The notes below the pieces were generated by a model, which was given only the letters and a program-made list of their open reading frames with translations, was not told the DNA's origin and made no database searches. Shown here piece after piece: positions 11,201 through 22,996 of a stretch of 64,000 nucleotides of DNA. This DNA is from Hordeum vulgare subsp. vulgare. Its lineage: Eukaryota > Streptophyta > Magnoliopsida > Poales > Poaceae. A program made the position numbers and the translations under genes. The stretch spans positions 558,578,176 to 558,642,175 of the forward strand of contig NC_058521.1 in the NCBI RefSeq assembly GCF_904849725.1, in the 5' to 3' direction. The stretch's first letter is position 1. Each line of letters opens with the position of its first letter.

Positions 11201-12980
11201 TATAGGACTCTTTTTAGCTGTAAATAACTGAAAACCTGTAACATTCGAGTTGGTCAAAATGGTACCTCACCGCAGGGTGACCACTCCGAATTGAAGGAAT
11301 TGGTCTCATATATGTGTTCAACAGTAGGATTATATTGCAAGATCATAGAAACATAAGCTTTGATCTTCTCTAGTGTGCATCGAGAATGAGGGGCATCTGA
11401 ACTATTCCTAGCATAGTTGTTGGCCTTCCATATAGGTCATAATGTCATCGTAAGAAGATCTAGACAAGAAATAAGAAAACCATAGTCTCAGTGACATGAA
11501 ATCACATCGCCGCAAATTGATGGCATACACATATTTTAATCATCACCCACATCCCTCCACTCGAGGCAGAAAAACAGTGCATATTCACTAGTTTTACGAC
11601 GTGCAAAAAAATAACATACCTCAAAAATTGGAACATCGCGATGTGAGTTGAGCACACAAAAGGAGTCTTGAGCAAAACGTAACAAAGTAACCTTCATTTT
11701 GTTAGGTGCCTTTACCTTTCTCATTGACTCCCAATTTTTTTATTCTCCTAAACTGTCCGAGTTCTCCCCATATTCATGTTTGCAGTGGGACCTAAAAACT
11801 TACCCGACCTAGCCTTATTGTACGCTAATCGTATGAAATATTCAACGAAAATAAAAGGGGAAAGTGATAAAACAAAGCAAAGAAAGATCAAAATGAACCG
11901 AAACAACTGGTCTAGGAGCGGAAAATAGATGACGCCATTAGTAAGGAGCTACACACCCATTAACAAAATCTACTAACCCCCAAAATAGAGCTAGGCATAA
12001 TCTGCAAGCCCAAAATAGGACAGAACACACACGCGCGCGTGCGCACACACATGCATGCACGCATCTTGTAGCAACAATCAACAGTGATAAAAACCCATCC
12101 AGCCAGAAGGAAAAGAAATAGAACGTACCTCTGTCTTTAAATAAATATCCCACCTATCAAACTCAAGCAAGAGTCGAACCGCTAGCTTTTTGTGGCCATG
12201 GGAACCGGCTGGGACACCCTCAAACCCCCTTTTATTCTAAAAAAAGGGATCGGCACTTCTCGTCGACTAACTAAAATTTAAAATTCAGACGACTTGCATT
12301 TAGCTAAAGTGAGAAAGAGATACCACAAGCAAGACTATGTAAAACTCGTTTGGTAGACTGCATACAACCCAACCAGGCCCGGACGGGCATAAAATGGTTT
12401 TTTAGTTGCGTGCAAGGATGCCTAACTCGCATAGGCACGAAAGTTAAAACACGCAGGAGCCTTGTTCGCTGTGAATGCTTGAACCTGCCGTTTCCGGCCA
12501 ACTAGGCTGATTCAGGCGCAAAAGATGCTCTTGACGTAGGGCGCGTTGCAAGGAGATTTGGGCGAAGATGGCGGGAGAGAGAAATCAGTGGAGGCGGGAT
12601 GGTGCAAAATATACCCTCACACCCCATTTATTCGCTCAGTCCTGGCTCCAGGACAAACCTCTTCTATTCCTAGAAACGGTGGCGAGGACTCGGATCTTCG
12701 GTAGCGGTATTGGTGGCGATACCATCACTCTTCGACAGCGGCAAATGCTTCTCCCCTTCTTCTTTGACTCTGTCCGGCCATCCTCGTATCATCCATGCCC
12801 CCATGACCCCAACCATGGATGTCGCTTAGGTTGCGGATGAACGGACGAAGTTTGTAGTTCAAGTATCAACGCTCATAGGTTCAGGCCTCGATCATGTTAG
12901 TCCATAAGAGAGTTCTTTATCGGAATGAGAAACCTCTCATCCAGTATGGTCCGATGTTAATTCGGGATCAGGAGAGGATA
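11200..12980. other. Unassigned sequence, no supported gene
   Basis: Moderately AT-rich sequence with short frames on both strands, none with recognisable protein features. A short CA/CG-alternating purine-pyrimidine stretch lies near 12026-12060 and could be a simple repeat. Confidence 0.45.
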
Positions 12981-12984
12981 ACGA

Positions 12985-13513
12985 ATCTGAACTACATATA
13001 TAATTGCAATGACACATAGTCCTTGTGGATGCTTCGAATGGAAAGAGCACCATTTGCTAGGCTTGTGTAGACCTTCAGGAGGAGGGGGCTACTACAAGAT
13101 ATCTTCCACACCAGTGTTGAAGAGCATGTAGCCTTGTTCCTCCATGTTATTGGTCAGTTTCAGGGTTATGCACAACACCTTCAGGAGATCAATGGAGACC
13201 TTCTCCACGTACTTCACACAAGTGTTGTATGCTATTGGGGAACTCAGTACAGGCATGATCATGTCAGCAAGCGTCCGGACTCCTACCAAGATTCGAACTA
13301 GCCCAAGATGATATCCATACTTTAAGGTCAACACTCACAATATGTAGTTCATGCCTTCATATGTTGTTATTGTTTTGTTATAGGCATAACATCATCTTAT
13401 GATGCCACTACTGGATTGCATTGGGGCAATAGACGATACTCATGTCACAGCGAGTGTGTCGAGGTAACAAGCTACATCATATATAGGGAGGCAACACTAC
13501 ACAAGTCGGAATG
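12985..13513 (+). pseudogene. PIF/Harbinger transposase, 5' part (interrupted gene)
   Basis: The plus strand encodes, with stops and frameshifts, a region like FRRRGLLQDIFHTSVEEHVALFLHV (about 13070-13150), typical of the N-terminal part of plant Harbinger transposases. After an intron-like AT-rich gap (about 13326-13400) comes DCIGAIDDTHVTASV, holding the first catalytic Asp of the DDE nuclease near 13432. The reading breaks at about 13513 after HYTSRNV-like codons and resumes at 22017. A Copia element has inserted in between. In intact members the protein cuts and moves the element at TWA target sites. Start codon and element ends were not located. Confidence 0.75.
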
Positions 13514-16500
13514 TGTGAAAACACAACTTATCCTTAGGTGGTTTTGGTAATTAACAACAACATATAGTTCATTGAACTAATAAGCTCATCAAGTATATTT
13601 TAGTAAAGTTCAATGAACTGATATACTAGGAATTGTGAGAAGAATCCCCTAAGATGTAAATAACACATATTTGCTAAATCTCCAAGACTCTACATTTTGT
13701 TGTACGTTAGTTAATCGCAATTGATTCCACAGGAAAGCTACTACTATTAAGAGGGTATGAGATACTCATGGTGATGTTGTTGCTCAAGTGCTTACAGATA
13801 TTCCACCAAAAGCCTCAACCAAATTCTCACAAAAGATTCTATCCAAAGGTATGCTGATCTGACATACCTTTTGTGGTTAAGATTTTGACTTTTAGTTTCC
13901 CGGTTTCATTTTCAGAACCTCTCGAGTACTGGATATGTCTAGGTTAAGATGAATCGGTCACAACGAAAAGCCAAAAGTTAGGAAATTTTGCACTAATCAG
14001 TGGCACTTAGTTTTAAATTCAGTGTCACTGAGTTGGGAAATAATGTTGTAACGGTTGGATTTTTGGAGAAGGCTATATATACCCCTCCACCACCCTCTCA
14101 CTCGTGAAGAGATTAGTCGGAATGAACCAACACTTCCACCATCAATTTTCTGATTAAAAACCATCTACTCATTTTTTTGAGATCAAGATATTCAATTCCT
14201 ACCATATGATTATGTTGGGGAACGTTGCATGGGAAACAAAAAAATTCCTACGCACACGAAGACCTATCATGGTGATGTTTATCTATGAGAGGAGATTAGA
14301 TCCACATACCCTTGTAGATCGCTAAGCGGGAAGCGTTAAGAAACGCGGTTGATGTAGTGGTACAGCTTCGTGATTCAAATCACCGTGGTCCCACGATCCG
14401 TCCCACGATCCGTTCCGATCTAGCGCCGAACGGACGACACCTCCGCGTTCAGCACACGTACATCTCGATGATGATCTCGGCCTTCTTGATCCAGTAAGAG
14501 AGACGGAGAAGTAGATGAGTTCTCGGGCAGCGTGACGGCGCACCGCTGTTGGTGATGATCTATTCCTGCAGGGCTCCGTCCGAGCTCCGCAGAAATCTAA
14601 TCTAAAGGAAGAACTATGAGGTGTAGGTTTGAGTTGCACGTGGCAAAGTTGTATCTCAAACAGCCCTAAACCTCAAGTATATATAGGAGGAGCCAAGGGT
14701 TGGGGCAAGCCCTTAGGGCGCCGGCCAAAAGGCCTCCTTGGGTCGGCCGACTTGGGGAAGGGAGGAGTCCTTCTCCAATCCCACTTGGATTAGGACTCCT
14801 TCCTTATTTTCCCACCTCTTTTGGATTTTCCACTTTTTCCTTATGGGCTTTCCTTGGATGACTTTGTCAGCCCATTATACCTTATTGTGCATCCAATAAA
14901 CCCATGTGAACCCCTTGGGGCGTGGTGGGCCCATCCAGTGGGCCCCGGAACCCATTCGTCACTCCCGGTACACTGTCGGCAATGCTCGGAAACTTTTGAA
15001 ATCCAAACACCAACTTCCTATATATCAATCTTCGTTTTTGGACCATTTCAGAAACCCTCGTGATGTCCGTGATCTCATCCAGGACTCCGAACAACCTTCG
15101 GTCACCAACACATATAACTCATCTATACTAAAACATCATCGAACCTTAAGTGTGCAGACCCTGCGGGTTCGAGAACTATGTAGACATGAGCCGAGACACT
15201 CCTCGGTCAATATCCAATAGCGGGACCTGGATGCCCATATTGGATCCAACATATTCTACGAAGATCTTATCGGTTGAACCTCTGTGCCAAGGATTCATAT
15301 AATCTCGTATATCATTCCCTTTGTCCTTCGGTATGTTACTTGCCCGAGATTTGATCGTCGGTATCCCTATACCTATTTCAATCTCGTTACCGGCAAGTCT
15401 ATTTACTCATTCCATAATACAAGATCCCGTGACTCACACTTGAGTCACATTGCTTGCAAGGCTTGTATGTGATGTTGTATTACCGAGTGGGACCCGAGAT
15501 ACCTCTCCGCCACACGAAGTGACAAATCTCAGTCTTGATCCATGCTAACCCAACGGACACCTTCGGAGATACCTGTAGAGCACCTTTATAGTCACCCAGT
15601 TACGTTATGACGTTTGATACACACAAGGTATTCCTCCCGTGTAAGTGAGTTACATGATCTCATGGTCATAGTAATGAATACTTGACACGCAGAAAACAAT
15701 AGCAATAAAATGACACGATCACATGCTACGTTCGAAGTTTGGGTCTTGTCCATCACATGATTCTCCTAATGATGTGATCCCGTTATCAAGTGACAAAATT
15801 TGTCTATGGTGAGGAAACCCTAACCATCTTTGATCAACGAGCTAGTCAACTAGAGGCTTACTAGGGACAATGTTTTGTCTATGTATCCACACATGTATTT
15901 GTGTTTCCAATCAATACAATTATAGCATGGATAATAAACAATTATCATGAACAAAGAAATATAATAATAACTAATTTATTATTGCCTCTAGGGCATATTT
16001 CCAACAGATTCTTGATTTCTAGTCTCCCCAAATTGCTTTTCACCTAATCATACTCTTCTACCAAGCCAAATTCTGTGAGAGAGTGATTGAGTGTTGAGGG
16101 GACTATCTTTTGAAACACAGGAGGAAGGATTTCATCATCTATACACCATCTATTACATTTTGAAGAGTGGTGTCTCCTAGATTGGTTAGGTATCGCTTGG
16201 GAGCCTCCAAGTCGTTTGGAGTTGAACCAAGAAGTTTGTAAGGGCAAGGTGATCGCCTAATTCATGAAGGTTTATCCCGAGTGAGGCTAGTCCTTCATGG
16301 ACGTAAGCCATGGTAGAATATACAAGGTTTCTTCTTCGTGGACCCCTTGTGGGTGGAGCCCTCTATGGACTCGCGTAACCGTTACCCTCCATAGGTTGAA
16401 GTATCCATCAACATTGACGTACGATAGCACCATCTATCTGAACCACGCCAAAAATCTCCATGTCTTCATTGTGTTTGATCTTCCCTGCCCTTCTTTACTC

Positions 16501-16675
16501 ACACTTGCAATATCATTACTTTCTGCTGCAAAACTCATAGACTTGCATGTGTAGGGTGTGCTAGGCTTGGTAAAATCGAGAAAACTTGCCTAACAATAAA
16601 ATTGGGAAAAGGTTAAGTTATTTGGTCAAGTAGTTTAATCACCCCTCCCCCTCTAGGCATACTTTCGATCCTACA
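13514..16675 (+). mobile_element. Copia element left LTR (contains a nested Angela LTR)
   Basis: The LTR begins TGTGAAAACACAACTTATCC within the Harbinger transposase and ends TTTCGATCCTACA at 16675. It is followed by a primer site TGGTATGAGAGC (from 16678), one base off the usual initiator-Met tRNA site TGGTATCAGAGC. Removing the nested LTR (14213-16006) leaves about 1.37 kb. The right LTR of the same element (19199-22016) matches it closely downstream of about 14055. A clean five-base target duplication against the Harbinger sequence is not visible, so an end has been altered. The family is not named. Confidence 0.78.
14213..16006 (-). mobile_element. Angela-type solo LTR (minus strand)
   Basis: The 1,794 bp sequence starts TGTTGGGGAACGTTGCATGG and ends GGGCATATTTCCAACA, the reverse complement of the Angela LTR at 4837-6617. 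No internal region is attached. It interrupts the host LTR between CATATGATTA and GATTCTTGATTTC, while the unbroken right LTR reads CATATGATTCTTG at 19345. The flanking five bases GATTA (14208-14212) and GATTC (16007-16011) are a target duplication with one change. A solo LTR forms when the two LTRs of a full element recombine. Confidence 0.92.
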
Positions 16676-17534
16676 AGTGGTATGAGAGCTTTGGTTTCCA
16701 TTGCATTGGTTTCACAACCTAGGAGAGTATGGCGTCTAGTGAGGAAAATTACCACCATAGAGGTCCATATATTGATGGTGCAAACTTTGCTAGTTGGAAG
16801 CATATAATGAAAATGCATATTCATGGACGTAACCCCTTTGTTTGGGATATTGTTCGTGTGGTCTTGTAAGGTGAATTGTTTGGAGATGGAAAAGAACCAG
16901 ATCATGAAGCGACCGCGAAAAAACTGAAGGTGTTACAATACATCACTCGAGAATGCGACATTCTATTCAAGTGCCTATGCCCCCAAAGAATTCAACAAGA
17001 TAAGCCGCCTTGAGAATGCGAGGTAAATTTGGAATACTTTGGTTGTTATGCGTGAAGGAACCGAATCTGTCAGGGAATCTAAGTTGGTCGTGCTTCAAAG
17101 CCAACTTGACAAGTTCAAGATGAAGGATGGTGAAGGAGTCGTGGAAATATACTCTAGGCTTGCTATCATCACTAATGAGATTGCCGGCTTAGGAAGTGAA
17201 GAGATGGCCGACAAATTCATCATCAAGAAGATCCTTATATACTTGGATGGAAAGTATGATATCATGTGCACGTTAATCCAAATGGTGTTAAACTGAAAAG
17301 ATCTCAAGCCCACAGAAGTCCTTGGTAGGATTGTTGCTTATAAGGTGTCACTCAACGCCAAAGAAGAGCTTTACAACAAGTCAAGCGGTGCTTACAAATC
17401 CACAAGTGACACTCATGCAACTTCAAGTGACAACCTAATTACCAATGAAGAGATAAGCCTCATGGTCAATAAATTCAACAAGTTCTACAAGAATAGAGGC
17501 AAGGAAAGAAGCTCAAACTCGAGATATGATGAGA
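16676..17534 (+). pseudogene. Copia gag pseudogene with primer binding site
   Basis: After the primer site, an ATG near 16729 starts MASSEENYHHRGPYIDGANFA, a typical start of Copia gag polyproteins of the UBN2 type. It continues with a Trp-centred motif ASWKHIMKMHI. Later open pieces at 17039-17296 (LQSQLDKFKMKDGEGVVEIY, ITNEIAGLGSEEM) and 17345-17530 (SLMVNKFNKFYKNRGKERSS) carry the rest of gag. Stops near 16867 and 17014 and frameshifts make it non-functional. The pol region that should follow is absent, replaced by Gypsy fragments from about 17535. Confidence 0.82.
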
Positions 17535-18800
17535 ATTTTCTACTTGTAAACTACGTTGGGTTTTTCCCCGAAGAGGATAGGATATGTATCATAATAGATA
17601 TAAGTATTTCCGTTGGTGAGAACCAAGGTTATCAGACCAATAGGGGAAACACACACACACTCATCGTTACCACATACACACAAAGAACCAAACACTTGCA
17701 CCCAACACGGACAAGAGGGTTGCCAAGCCCCTTGAACTCGTTACTTGCAAGGATTAAGTAGTGATATATAGATAATATAAATATATAATAAAATAACAAA
17801 AGATAAAGGGAAGCAATATTTTAGGGTTTTAGTAATATATGTTGTGTAGACCCAGGGGCCATATTTTATGCTAGAGGCTTCTCTCTTGAAGATAGCATAC
17901 GACGGGTAGACAAATTACTGTTGGGCAATTGATAGAATATCACATATTTATAAAATATTTATTCATGGCAATTATCACATAGTTCTAAAATACTCTAGAT
18001 GCATGCTGGATAGCGGTCGATGAGTGGAGTAATAGTAGTAGATGCATGCAGGAGTCGGTCTATCCAGCATGCATTTAGAGTATTAAGTATGAAACAGGGT
18101 AGTGCTTGGAGCAAGATGACATGACGTAGACAAAGTAAACTAAAGAAATGTGAATAAACCCCATAATTTGTCCTTAATGGAAGTAACACAAATACGTGCC
18201 ATGACCCCTTATGTCACTGGGATTGAGCACCGCAAGATTGACCCCATCACAATGCACCACTCCCACTGAAAATAAATCAATCTAGTTGGCCAAACCAAAC
18301 GGATAGACCTGAGAGAATCACAAAGCTATAATAATCATGCTTAAAAGAATTTAGAAAATGATCAATTGATAGTCATGAATAATCTTATCATAAACTCATA
18401 ATTCATCGAATTCCAAAAAACACACCGTAAAGAAGATTACATCGAATAGATCATCGTGGTATTCATGGTGAACTTTGTATTGAAGATCATAGAGAGAGAT
18501 ATAGACATCTAGGTACTAACTATGGACCCATAGGTGTGTGGTAGAATATGCACACAACATCATGGGAGAAGCAAGGATGTAAAGGCCCTCCGTGATTGAT
18601 CCTCCCTCCGGCAGGGCCACGGAATAGGGCTCCTGATGGGATCACATCAGAAGAGAAGCTTGCGGCGGCAGGAAAAAGTATTTCGGGTGTCTCTCTCGTG
18701 TTTTCCTGATTTTAGAGAATTTATAGAGGCGGAATTATGTCAGGAGGAGCCACGAGGTGGCCCCAAGGCATCAGGGGCGCGCCTTGTTGCCTTGGCTTTC
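17535..18800 (-). mobile_element. Gypsy LTR and leader fragment (minus strand)
   Basis: The sequence resembles the 3' part of LTRs from large Triticeae Gypsy elements. It includes the TTGGTGAGAACCAAGGTTATC leader near 17615, a short inverted pair around GATGCATGC (17995-18085), and the GC-rich GGGGCGCGCC section near 18770-18785. It replaces the expected pol of the surrounding Copia element. Both edges are ragged. Family and exact limits are inferred. Confidence 0.55.
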
Positions 18801-19198
18801 CTATTAATTTTTGTTTCCCATGCGACGTTCTCCAACATATGCACTTTCCTATTAATTGTCCAACAGTAATTTGTTTACCCATCATATGCTTTCTACGCGA
18901 GAGAAGCCTCTAGCTAAAACTATGGCCCTCGGGTTTATTCAAAAATATATTTACAAAATCCCTAAATATCTCTCTACCTTTTATTATTTGTATTTACTTT
19001 TAATATTTAAAATATTTAAATTATCTATCTATCACTACTTATCACTTGCAAGTAACGAGTTCAAGGGGATTGACAACCCTCTTGCCCGTGTTGGGTGCAA
19101 GTGTATTGTAATCTTTTGTGTGTAGGCACTGAAGACGGGAAATTGTGTGGTACTCATATTGGTTCGATAATCTTGGTTCTCACTGAGGGAAATACTGT
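18801..19198 (+). mobile_element. Rearranged fragments: Angela LTR tip plus inverted Gypsy leader
   Basis: Bases about 18808-18836 (TTTGTTTCCCATGCGACGTT and on to CCAACA) match the last 30 bases of an Angela LTR. From about 19030 to 19195 the sequence is the reverse complement of 17612-17780 with some differences (shared words ACTCGTTACTTGCAAG, GAGAACCAAG, CACTTGCACCCAACACG). The right LTR of the host Copia begins abruptly at about 19199. This is a repair-like patchwork, not a clean insertion. Confidence 0.6.
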
Positions 19199-19643
19199 TG
19201 GACTTTTGCATAAGGTTATATATACCCATCCACCACCCTCTCACTCGTGGAGAGAGCACTCAGAACGAACCAACACTTCCACCTTTAATTTTGTTAGAGA
19301 GAACCGCCTACTCATATGTTGAGATCAAGATATTCCATTCCTACCATATGATTCTTGATTTCTAGCCTCCCCAAGTTTCTTTCCACCAATTCATCCTTTT
19401 CTACCAAGCCAAATTCTATGAGAGAGTGATTGAGTGTTAAGAAGAGTATCTGTATAAGCACAAGAGCAAGGAGTTCATCATCTATACACCATCTATTATC
19501 TTTTGGAGAGTGTGTCTCCTAGATTGGTTAGGTGTCGCTTGGGAGCCTCCAAATTGTGTGGATTTGAACCAAGAAGTTCGTAAGGGAAAGGAGATCACCT
19601 ACTTCGTGAAGATCTACCCCGGGTGAGTCTAGTCCTTCGTGGA

Positions 19644-19891
19644 CATAGGCCATGGTGGAATAGACAAGGTTGCTTCTTTGTGGACCCTTTGTGGGTGGAC
19701 CCTGTGTGGACTCACGCAACTGTTACCCTGTGTGGGTTGAAGTCTTCGTCAACGTGGAGGTACGATAGCACCACCTATCGGAACCAGTCCCTAAAATCTC
19801 TATGTCTTCATTGTGTTTGATCTTTCCAACCCTCCTTTACTTACACTTGCAATGTCATTACTTTCCACTACAAAACTCATAGACTTTCATG
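19644..19891 (+). repeat. 248-bp direct duplication, left copy
   Basis: Bases 19644-19891 are identical to 21644-21891, an offset of exactly 2,000 bases, and flank the truncated Angela LTR. Ordinary target duplications of Copia elements are five bases. Confidence 0.97.
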
Positions 19892-21643
19892 GTGATGTCC
19901 ATCTACGAGAGGGGATGAGTGATCTACGTACCCTTGTAGATCATACAGCAGAAGCGTTAGTGAATGCGGTTGATGTAGTGGAACGTCCTCACGTCCCTCG
20001 ATCCGCCCCGCGAACAATCCCGCGATCAGTCCCACGATCTAGTACCGAACGGACGGCACCTCCGCGTTCAGCACACGTACAGCTCGACGATGATCTCGGC
20101 CTTCTTGATCCAGCAAGAGAGACGGAGAGGTAGAAGAGTTCTCCGGCAGCGTGACGGCACTCCGGAGGTTGGTGATGATCTTGTCTCAGCAGGGCTCCGC
20201 CCGAGCTCCGCAGAAACGCGATCTAGAGGAAAAACTATGGAGGTATGTGGTCGGGCAGCCGTGAGAAAGTCGTCTCAAATCAGCCCTAAAACCTCCGTAT
20301 ATATAGGTGGGAGGGAGGGGAGGAGGCAGCCTCAAAACCCAAAGGTTTGGCCGAAATTGGAGGTGGAGGAGTCCTACTCCAATCCTACTTGGAGTAGGAT
20401 TCCACCTTCCCACTTGGAAACTCTTTCCACCTTGTGTTTTTTCCTTCTCAAACCTTATGGGCCTTAGTGGGAACTTATTCCAGCCCACTAGGGGCTGGTT
20501 TATCTCTTCCCATAGCCCATGAGACCCCTTGGGGCGTGACACCCCTCCCGATGGTCCCCGGCACCCCTCCCGGCACTCCCGGTACACTACCGATGAGCCC
20601 GAAACTTTTCCGGTAATGCACGAAAACCTTCCGGTAACCAAATGAGGTCATCCTATATATCAATCTTCGTTTCCGGACCATTCCGGAAACCCTCGTGACG
20701 TCCGTGATCTCATCCGGGACTCCGAACAACATTCGGTAACCAACCATATAACTCAAATACGCATAAAACAACGTCGAACCTTAAGTGTGCAGACCCTGCG
20801 GGTTCGAGAACTATGTAGACATGACCCGAGAGACTCCTCGGTCAATATCCAATAGCGGGACCTGGATGCCCATATTGGATCCTACATATTCTACGAAGAT
20901 CTTATCGTTTGAACCTCAGTGCCAAGGATTCATATAATCCCGTATGTCATTCCCTTTGTCCTTCGGTATGTTACTTGCCCGAGATTCGATCGTCAGTATC
21001 CGTATACCTATTTCAATCTCGTTTACTGGCAAGTCTCTTTACTCGTTCTGTAATACAAGATCCCGCAACTTACACTAAGTTACATTGCTTGCAAGGCTTG
21101 TGTGTGATGTTGTATTACCGAGTGGGCCCCGAGATACCTCTCCGTTCACACGGAGTGAAAAATCCCAGTCTTGATCCATACTAACTCAACTAACACCTTC
21201 GGAGATACCTGTAGAGCATCTTTATAGTCACCCAGTTACGTTGCGACGTTTGATACACACAAAGCATTCCTCCGGTGTCAGTGAGTTATATGATCTCATG
21301 GTCATAGGAATAAATACTTGACACGCAGAAAACAGTAGCAACAAAATGACACGATCAACATGCTACGTCTATTAGTTTGGGTCTAGTCCATCACATGATT
21401 CTCCTAATGATGTGATCCCGTTATCAAGTGACAACACTTGCCTATGGCCAGGAAACCTTGACCATCTTTGATTAACGAGCTAGTCAACTAGAGGCTTACT
21501 AGGGACAGTGTTTTGTCTATGTATCCACACAAGTATTGTGTTTCCAATCAATACAATTATAGCATGGATAATAAACGATTATCATGAACTAAGAAATATA
21601 ATAATAACTAATTTATTATTGCCTCTAGGGCATATTTCCAACA
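19886..21643 (-). mobile_element. Angela-type LTR lacking one terminus
   Basis: This is a minus-strand Angela LTR ending properly GGGCATATTTCCAACA at 21643. Its other end lacks about 55 bases, starting at TCATGGTGATGTCCATCTAC instead of TGTTGGGGAACG. By eye it is nearly identical to the LTR at 32193-33795, so both belong to a young subfamily. The missing terminus is replaced by a copy of the right flanking sequence. Confidence 0.9.
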
Positions 21644-21891
21644 CATAGGCCATGGTGGAATAGACAAGGTTGCTTCTTTGTGGACCCTTTGTGGGTGGAC
21701 CCTGTGTGGACTCACGCAACTGTTACCCTGTGTGGGTTGAAGTCTTCGTCAACGTGGAGGTACGATAGCACCACCTATCGGAACCAGTCCCTAAAATCTC
21801 TATGTCTTCATTGTGTTTGATCTTTCCAACCCTCCTTTACTTACACTTGCAATGTCATTACTTTCCACTACAAAACTCATAGACTTTCATG
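21644..21891 (+). repeat. 248-bp direct duplication, right copy
   Basis: This is the copy in continuous context: it follows the intact Angela LTR end and runs on into the rest of the host Copia LTR. It is therefore the likely template for the left copy. Confidence 0.97.
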
Positions 21892-22016
21892 TGTCGGGTG
21901 TGCTACACTTAGTAAAATTGCTAAAAATTTTCTACCGATAAAATTGGAAAAGGTTAAGTTTTAATTTGGTCAAGTAGTCTAATCACCCTCCTCTAGGCAT
22001 ACTTTCGATCCTACAG

Positions 22017-22640
22017 TGCTTGTTGTGGTTGACTTTGATCGGAAATTCACATATCGGTGCCTTGCTGAGAAGGATCAATGCACGATGCTAATATTCTCAT
22101 TGACTACATGTGTATACTTAATGGCATGAACATCCCAGATGACAAGTTCTACCCAGGAGATGTTTGTAATGCATGCCGGCCGGGTGTTCTTCCACCCGTC
22201 AAGAAAACCAGGTACCATCTAAACGAGTTCTGTGATAGGAATTAGCATAGAACTCCTCATGCACTATTCATTCTCAAGTACTCCAGCCTTAAGTTAAGAT
22301 TGAGAGGACATTTGGTGCTCGGAAGACTAGGTTTAAGATCTTGGATCACAAGTCATTCCACCGTTACCCTACCTAAGTTAAGCTTGTTGTTGTATATATG
22401 TTGCACTTCACAATTGGATCATGCAATGGGGTTGTGATGAACTTGTACCGGGGGAGGAAGATATGACGCGTGATGAGGTGGTCAACTCCGGCCATGGTGT
22501 GAAGGCGTTTGACAATGAAGCATGAAAGAACAAAAGATTGGAGTGAGCTCATGCAATGTAGGATAACAGAGGTCGAACAAGAATCTGAAGAAGAAGAAGA
22601 AGGAGGAGGAGGAGGAGGAAGAGGAGGAGGACTTCCACCT
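22017..22640 (+). pseudogene. PIF/Harbinger transposase, 3' part
   Basis: The reading that broke at 13513 resumes with LVVVDFDRKFTY, then (after a frameshift) EGSMHDANILIDY with the second catalytic Asp at 22084-22086. Next come ACRPGVLPPVKKTRYHLNEF and IERTFGARKTRFKILDHKSF with the catalytic Glu at 22302-22304. All three DDE residues are thus still recognisable, split by 8.5 kb of inserted DNA. A Glu-rich GAAGAAGGAGGAGG run ends the coding-like part near 22630. Several stops are present, so the gene is dead. Confidence 0.82.
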
Positions 22641-22996
22641 AATTAGCATCAATGAACTTTCCCATTTTCGGTCTTATGGTTCTTAGTAATTTGTGCTGTC
22701 ATTTTTTAGTAGGTAGATCAAATTGTCATTTGTTCTCTAGTTAGGACAAGATGATGTTGAGTCTGTGTGCTAAGGTCACCATTAGTGAGAACCGGTGATC
22801 ACACCTTATGCCGTTCGCAACCAACAACATGTTGTTTGTCTAACAACAGCGGCACTGACCACCAAACCGCGTGTTAGAAATTGTTTCCTTCATACAAAGA
22901 GCCTAATGCAGGTAATCAAACTACATACATATGTTGACTTTTAGTCGGCATTAGCTTAGACAAACTCAACTAAGACACATATACAAAATGTCGTAA

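Larger units (their letters stand above)
19199..22016 (+). mobile_element. Copia element right LTR, 5'-truncated, with nested Angela
   Basis: From GGACTTTTGCATAAGGTTAT this aligns with the left LTR from about 14055 and runs to the shared end TTTCGATCCTACA at 22016, after which the Harbinger transposase resumes. About the first 540 bases of the LTR are missing. It is interrupted by the truncated Angela LTR at 19886-21643 and carries the 248-bp duplication described separately. Confidence 0.82.

Noticed and set aside
12170..12200. tRNA-like phrase AGAGTCGAACCGCTAGC
   Set aside because: It resembles a T-arm complement, but no acceptor stem or anticodon arm can be drawn around it.
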